The notes below the pieces were generated by a model. That model was given only the letters and a program-made list of their open reading frames with translations, did no database searches and was not told the DNA's origin. A program made the position numbers and the translations under genes. Below, piece after piece: positions 60,170 to 64,000 of a DNA stretch of 64,000 nucleotides. Position 1 is the stretch's first letter. Each line of letters starts with the position of its first letter. Source of the DNA: Myxococcales bacterium (lineage in GTDB: Bacteria; Myxococcota_A; Polyangia; Polyangiales; Ga0077539); the NCBI GenBank assembly GCA_016793325.1, contig JAEUKI010000035.1:42697-106696 (forward strand), written 5' to 3'.

Positions 60170-61372
60170 GTGGCGCTGCGCCCTCACAAGCCGTTCGAAC
60201 GCGACAGGCCCCACATCAACGTCGGCACCGTTGGGCACATCCGACACGGCAAGACCACGCTCACCGCGGCGCTCTCCGCGCGGCTCGCGCGCAAGGGTCG
60301 CCCCGACGCGACGCCCATCACCGTCATCAGCCGCGGCGGCCAGTGGCGAGGGCCCGACCTCGTGATTGGCTGCATACCGGGCTACGTCGAATACGTCACC
60401 GAGAAGCGCCACTACTCGCACGTCGATTGCCCCGGACACGCGGACTACGTGAAGAACGCCCTCACGGGCTTGTCTCAGATGAACACCGCGATCTTCGTCG
60501 TGAGCGCGACGGACTCCGTGATGAGCCAGAGCCGCGAGCACATGATCCTCGCCAAACACCAAGGCGTCGCGCGCGCGATCGTGTGGATCAACAAGCGCGA
60601 CCTCGTCGACGACGAGACCATGCTCGACCTCGTCGAAGAAGAGTGCCGCGAGTCGCTCGTGGACGCGGGCTTCGACGGAGACAACGCGCCGGTCCTCCGC
60701 GGGTCTGCGCTCGGCGCGCTCACGGGCGATCCTCGTTGGCTTCCTGCGCTCGACGCGCTCATCGAGGCGATCGACGAGACCTCCATCGACGTGCCGACGC
60801 GCGACGAGGCGCCCGCGCTCTTACCGCTGTGGAATCGCTACTCGATCTACGGCAAAGGAACGGTCGCGATCGGCGTGCTCCAGCGCGGGACGATCACCAA
60901 GGGCGAGACGCTGCACATGCTCACCCCGACCGAGACGCGCACCGTCAAAGCGCTCGACGTCGAGACGTACCGACAGAAGCTCTCGAGCGCGCACGCGAAC
61001 GACGCGATCGGCGTGCTGCTCGGGGGCGTCTCGCGGTACGAGATTCACCGCGGCGACGTCGTGTGCGAGCCCGAGAGCGCGACGCGCGCGAGCGGCTGCG
61101 AGGCGACGATCACGCTGCTTTCGCCGCAGCAAAACGGCCGCAAAACGCCGATCGTGTCCGGGCACTGCACGCAGCTCTTCTGCGGGACGCTCGACGTCAC
61201 CGCGCGCATCGAGCTGCCAGAGAGCCCCGGGTTCGCGGCGCCGGGCGACACGGTGCGCGTGGCGATGACGTTCATGAAGCCAATGGTGTTCGACGAGCGC
61301 CGCGCGATCATTTTGCGCGAGAGCGGCCGCACGATGGCGCTCGGGACGATCACGCGGTTGATCGAGGGCTGA
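60170..61372 (+). CDS. divergent EF-Tu-like GTPase lacking switch I consensus
   Basis: A 400-residue protein, colinear with EF-Tu over its whole length: G1 GHIRHGKTT (22-30), G3 DCPGH (86-90), G4 NKRD (141-144), G5-like RGSALGALTGD and the two beta-barrel domains up to the end (RAIILRESGRTMALGTI). It differs from translation EF-Tu at key spots. GHVDHGKT has Asp replaced by Arg25. The switch I/RGITI region is replaced by PDLVIGCIPGYVEY with no conserved Thr. The domain 2 FSISGRGTV becomes YSIYGKGTV. It is therefore a paralogue that could bind GTP but may have lost or changed GTP-hydrolysis control and tRNA binding. GTG start. Confidence 0.9.
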   Translation: MALRPHKPFERDRPHINVGTVGHIRHGKTTLTAALSARLARKGRPDATPITVISRGGQWRGPDLVIGCIPGYVEYVTEKRHYSHVDCPGHADYVKNALTGLSQMNTAIFVVSATDSVMSQSREHMILAKHQGVARAIVWINKRDLVDDETMLDLVEEECRESLVDAGFDGDNAPVLRGSALGALTGDPRWLPALDALIEAIDETSIDVPTRDEAPALLPLWNRYSIYGKGTVAIGVLQRGTITKGETLHMLTPTETRTVKALDVETYRQKLSSAHANDAIGVLLGGVSRYEIHRGDVVCEPESATRASGCEATITLLSPQQNGRKTPIVSGHCTQLFCGTLDVTARIELPESPGFAAPGDTVRVAMTFMKPMVFDERRAIILRESGRTMALGTITRLIEG

Positions 61373-61410
61373 CTCGATTTCGTGGGCTCAGAGGCTCTCC
61401 ACATGCGAAA

Positions 61411-61437
61411 CCGCGACTTCTGCCGCAGAAGTCGCGG
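61411..61437. terminator. 11-bp GC-rich hairpin between convergent genes
   Basis: CCGCGACTTCT (61411-61421) and AGAAGTCGCGG (61427-61437) form a perfect 11-bp stem with a five-base loop. An outer pair AGAGGCT (61390-61396) and AGCCTCT (61453-61459) can close it further. It lies between the convergent EF-Tu-like and PPIase genes and can work in both directions. No U-tract. Confidence 0.6.
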
Positions 61438-61458
61438 AGCTTGCGTCTCGAAAGCCTC

Positions 61459-62586
61459 TCAGCGCGCGACGGGCTCTCTCGGGCGCTGCGTCGGGACCGG
61501 CGATCGCCCCGGCGTGTCGCCCTCGGCCCTTCGCGCGGGCTCGAACGGCGGAACTCCGCCGAGATCCGTCTGCGGAAACCGCACGCGATCCACGCGCTCG
61601 GGGTGCTCTTCGACGGCGTGCCGCGCGCGCAGCTGCGTCATGAGCTGCTGCTCACGGTCGCGCCGTCGTTGGTGAACGATCGCCGCGAGGATCGAGCTGC
61701 GCACGCCCGCGTCGTCGATCGTGCGCGAGAGCGCGGGGCGGATTCCCGTCAACACGACGATGGCCCACTTGCCGTTGGCGAGGCGCACGGGCTCGGACAC
61801 GTCGAGCTCGCGCGCGAGCGCGAACGCCGCGGCGCTCATGGCAGGGTCCACCGCAGGAGCGCTCGTCCCCGCGTCCGCAGGGGCCCCTCCCGCGTCGCCG
61901 CGCTGCGGTGTTTGCGCGGGTCGCGCCGTGTGCGTCGCGCGAAAGTAGAACACGTCGCCGCGCGCCTCGCGCGAGTGCTCGTCGACCGAGCGCGAGCGGG
62001 CGAGCTCTTGAATCGTGCGGAGATTTCCTCGCGCCGCGCGCACCTGACGGAGGACGTCGTCCGCCGCCGCGCGGTCATCGAGGTAGATCACCGTGGCTCG
62101 TCGCTGCTCTTCTTGCACCCAGTCGCCGACGTGCGCTTGATAATAGGTGCGCACATCTTCTTCGCTCACCGAGCCGGGCGTCACCGCTTGCACGACCTCG
62201 ACCTGCTGCAAGCGCGTCGACAAGATGCGACGGATTTGCCCGGCCACCTCGGGGTTGCGCTCGAGGTTGCGGCGGCGCGCTTCGCGGGCGAGCAGGATCG
62301 TATCGACCATGTTCTGCAGGTATTCGCGCTGCCGAGCGGGGTCTGCGTACGTCTGCCGCACGGGCGCGGGCGCCTCGTTGAGCGTGTCTTCGAACTCGCC
62401 AACGGTGATGGTCACGTCGCCGACCCGCGCGAGCACCGTCGCCCTTCGCGCGCGTTCGGCGGGAGACTCTGCCGAAGCGTCCGCGCTCGCGCCCGCGTCT
62501 CGCGCCTGCGCGCGCGCGGCTGTTGCAATCACCAACGCTGAAGCGAACGCCAGCGCTGACACAGTGAGTCGAAGAGGGCGAGCCAT
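61459..62586 (-). CDS. exported PpiC/SurA-like peptidyl-prolyl isomerase
   Basis: A 375-residue protein with signal peptide ending ATAARAQ (residue about 27). The N-terminal chaperone helix region (ARVGDVTITVGEFEDTLNEA, YLQNMVDTILLAREARRRN) is that of SurA/PrsA-type foldases. The parvulin domain follows (RATVIYLDD, LARSRSVDEHSREARGDVFY, and the later ANGKWAIVVLTGIRPA). Asp/Ala/Pro-rich inserts interrupt the domain. It should assist folding of outer-membrane proteins in the periplasm. The start is ATG 62586, divergent from the pseudokinase by 111 bp. Confidence 0.87.
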   Translation of the reverse strand: MARPLRLTVSALAFASALVIATAARAQARDAGASADASAESPAERARRATVLARVGDVTITVGEFEDTLNEAPAPVRQTYADPARQREYLQNMVDTILLAREARRRNLERNPEVAGQIRRILSTRLQQVEVVQAVTPGSVSEEDVRTYYQAHVGDWVQEEQRRATVIYLDDRAAADDVLRQVRAARGNLRTIQELARSRSVDEHSREARGDVFYFRATHTARPAQTPQRGDAGGAPADAGTSAPAVDPAMSAAAFALARELDVSEPVRLANGKWAIVVLTGIRPALSRTIDDAGVRSSILAAIVHQRRRDREQQLMTQLRARHAVEEHPERVDRVRFPQTDLGGVPPFEPARRAEGDTPGRSPVPTQRPREPVAR

Positions 62587-62697
62587 CACGTTCACGAGCG
62601 CAAAGAGGGACACCAAGGCACCGCCCAGGTCAAGTCCGAGCGGCGATCGAGCGACGGAGCGGGGCGCGAGCGCCCGACGGCGCGATATCGTTCGGCG

Positions 62698-63696
62698 ATG
62701 AACGACAAGCCGCCGCGCACAGCTCCCGCAGAGACGCTGACGCTCGCAGAGCCGCCGGTGCCGCTCGCGTCGGGGGACAAGATCGCGGGGCGCTACACGA
62801 TCGTCGAGCTGTACGGCGCCGGTCCGCTCGGGTACGCGTTTCGAGCGATCGATCGCGACGAGCGTCCCGTGGCGGTGAAGGTGCTGCATCAGTCGCTCGT
62901 TCCGACGGAGCGAGAGCGGCACGCGGCGCTGACGGAGCTCGAGAAGCTCACGGTCCACACCATGCGCGGGATCGCGCTGCCGACAGACGTCGGGACCACC
63001 GAGACGACCAGCAAATTCGCGTACGTCGTGAGCCCCTGGATGCAGGGACGATCCCTTCGGCGCGTGCTCGGCGCGTTTCGCGACGCGGCGATCGAGCTGC
63101 CCGCCAGCGACGTGCACGGGATCCTCACGGGCGTCGTCGACGCGCTGCGCGAGCTGCACGCGAGCTTCGTGCACGGCGCGGTGTACCCCGAGAGCGTGCA
63201 AATCACCACGGATTCGCGCGTCGTGCTCACAGACGCCGCCATCGTCGGGACCATCGCGCGCGCCCGATGGCTCGAGCACCTCGAGTACTTTCCTGACGTT
63301 CAACCGTATGTGTCGCCAGAGCTCCTTCGAGGAAAGCCCATGACCGCGTCCTCGGATTTGTGGGCCGTCGGCGCGCTCGCGAGCGAGCTCCTCACGGGCC
63401 ACCCCGCCTCCGTTCGCGAGGGAATCGCACCAGCGATGCTCGGCTCGTGGCCGCACGCCGTGGGCGACGCGCTTGCCAACATGGTCGCCGCGAAAGTCGG
63501 GATGCGCGCGACGGCGCTCCCCGTGCTCTTGCGCGAGATCGCGAAGGCGATCCCAGCAAAGACGCTCCCGCGCACGGGAAACCTCCCCGAACAACGCGCG
63601 CGCACCGAGCTCATTCGCTCACCCGTCAGCGCGCTCAACGAAGGGACATCACCGGGAATCGCGCTGATCTCGCGAGGCGTGAAGAAAAAGCGCTGA
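62698..63696 (+). CDS. predicted pseudokinase (Hanks-type fold without catalytic Asp)
   Basis: A 332-residue protein with a kinase fold: glycine-loop-like GAGPLGYAF (40-48), the ATP lysine in VAVK (Lys61), and C-lobe PYVSPELLRGK with SSDLWAVGALASELLTG. HRD is replaced by HGA (159-161) so the catalytic Asp is missing, and DFG is DAA (179-181), keeping only the metal Asp. No transmembrane segment. It may bind nucleotide and act as a scaffold or allosteric regulator of the other Ser/Thr kinases. Length is complete, with a short basic tail (GVKKKR). Alignment was by eye. Confidence 0.85.
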   Translation: MNDKPPRTAPAETLTLAEPPVPLASGDKIAGRYTIVELYGAGPLGYAFRAIDRDERPVAVKVLHQSLVPTERERHAALTELEKLTVHTMRGIALPTDVGTTETTSKFAYVVSPWMQGRSLRRVLGAFRDAAIELPASDVHGILTGVVDALRELHASFVHGAVYPESVQITTDSRVVLTDAAIVGTIARARWLEHLEYFPDVQPYVSPELLRGKPMTASSDLWAVGALASELLTGHPASVREGIAPAMLGSWPHAVGDALANMVAAKVGMRATALPVLLREIAKAIPAKTLPRTGNLPEQRARTELIRSPVSALNEGTSPGIALISRGVKKKR

Positions 63697-64000
63697 CTGT
63701 TCGGGCAAAGAGCGCGGGCAGCGAGCGCATGCATGCGCTCCAGCCCCCGTTGTAGCGCCTCAGGATTGACCTCATCTCGAAGTCGGCGGGCGCCGCAGAA
63801 AGTCCAGTCTATTTCCGATCCAGCACACGCCCGGGAGACGAGCCCGCGGGCTTTGCGCAACGGGGTCGCGAAGCGGCCAGGGCGTCCGCCTGGCCTTCGC
63901 GATCGTCTCGCCCGAGACTCGAGCCACCCAGCGATCGATCGCGGCGAGGCGTCGCAACTTTCCAGCAGATCGCTTGGTGGATCGCGTTGAATCGTGGTGC
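63697..64000. other. 304-bp 3' end of window, no supported gene
   Basis: No convincing coding frame. It contains an 18-bp perfect palindrome GAGCGCATGCATGCGCTC at 63723-63740, a 12-bp palindrome AGCCCGCGGGCT around 63841, and a hairpin (63868-63881 with 63889-63900, bulged) of GCGAAG/GGCCAGG. These may be terminators or repeat remnants. The next gene probably starts beyond the window. Confidence 0.55.

Noticed and set aside
63300..63860. Minus-strand 186-codon frame at the window end
   Set aside because: It overlaps the pseudokinase antisense and shows no recognisable motif.

Overview
The window is very GC-rich, almost fully coding chromosomal DNA from a predatory or soil-type member of the Myxococcota, most likely a Polyangia/Sandaracinus-like bacterium. 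This is inferred from the gene content: MopE-type (CNGxDDDC) surface proteins, RCC1-repeat and Stig1-like Cys-rich lipoproteins, Asp/Ala/Ser-rich lipoprotein linkers, several Hanks-type Ser/Thr kinases, Omp85 and TonB proteins, a P450 next to a sterol-desaturase-type enzyme, and frequent GTG starts with ATGA/GTGA overlaps. I see no phage, plasmid, insertion sequence, CRISPR array, rRNA or tRNA gene.

Layout. 1-9.5 kb: three large MopE-motif surface proteins, the first cut by the window edge and the second also carrying 14 RCC1-type repeats, with a small lipoprotein, a Uma2-type nuclease and a DUF2199-type protein. 9.5-15.5 kb: a MATE exporter divergent from a translationally coupled four-gene operon (Pal-like OmpA lipoprotein, CpoB-like protein, transmembrane Ser/Thr kinase, LysM protein). 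15.5-19.3 kb: glyoxalase II, a cysteine desulfurase and a beta-helix lipoprotein. 19.3-25 kb: a long inverted repeat, then a TonB-dependent receptor with two secreted partner proteins and an exported EEP-fold hydrolase. 25-29.7 kb: envelope proteins, including a Tudor-like periplasmic protein and a lipoprotein with 14 Cys-rich modules. 29.8-38 kb: Old Yellow Enzyme and GMC oxidoreductases, a PhoD-type Tat phosphatase, an M61 peptidase coupled to a thioesterase, and small lipoproteins. 38-46.4 kb: a seven-repeat RCC1 lipoprotein, a second Ser/Thr kinase with a TPR/PEGA protein, a HIT protein and an Omp85 protein with about seven POTRA units. 46.5-52.2 kb: a leftward operon of three exported proteins of unknown function.

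52.2-64 kb is more housekeeping in flavour: serS, a duplicated structured repeat, a BolA-family gene coupled to an unknown gene, a MoxR-like ATPase divergent from a POT peptide transporter, a P450, a sterol-desaturase-family enzyme, a divergent EF-Tu-like GTPase whose switch I consensus is gone, an exported PpiC/SurA-like isomerase and a predicted pseudokinase.

The common theme is the cell envelope: about twenty products have a signal peptide or lipobox. Points that deserve attention first are the aberrant EF-Tu paralogue, the Pal-CpoB-kinase-LysM operon, the 116-bp duplicated double-hairpin element after serS, the roughly 130-bp inverted repeat before the TonB operon, and the pseudokinase. 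Functions come from motif recognition by eye; no database search was possible.
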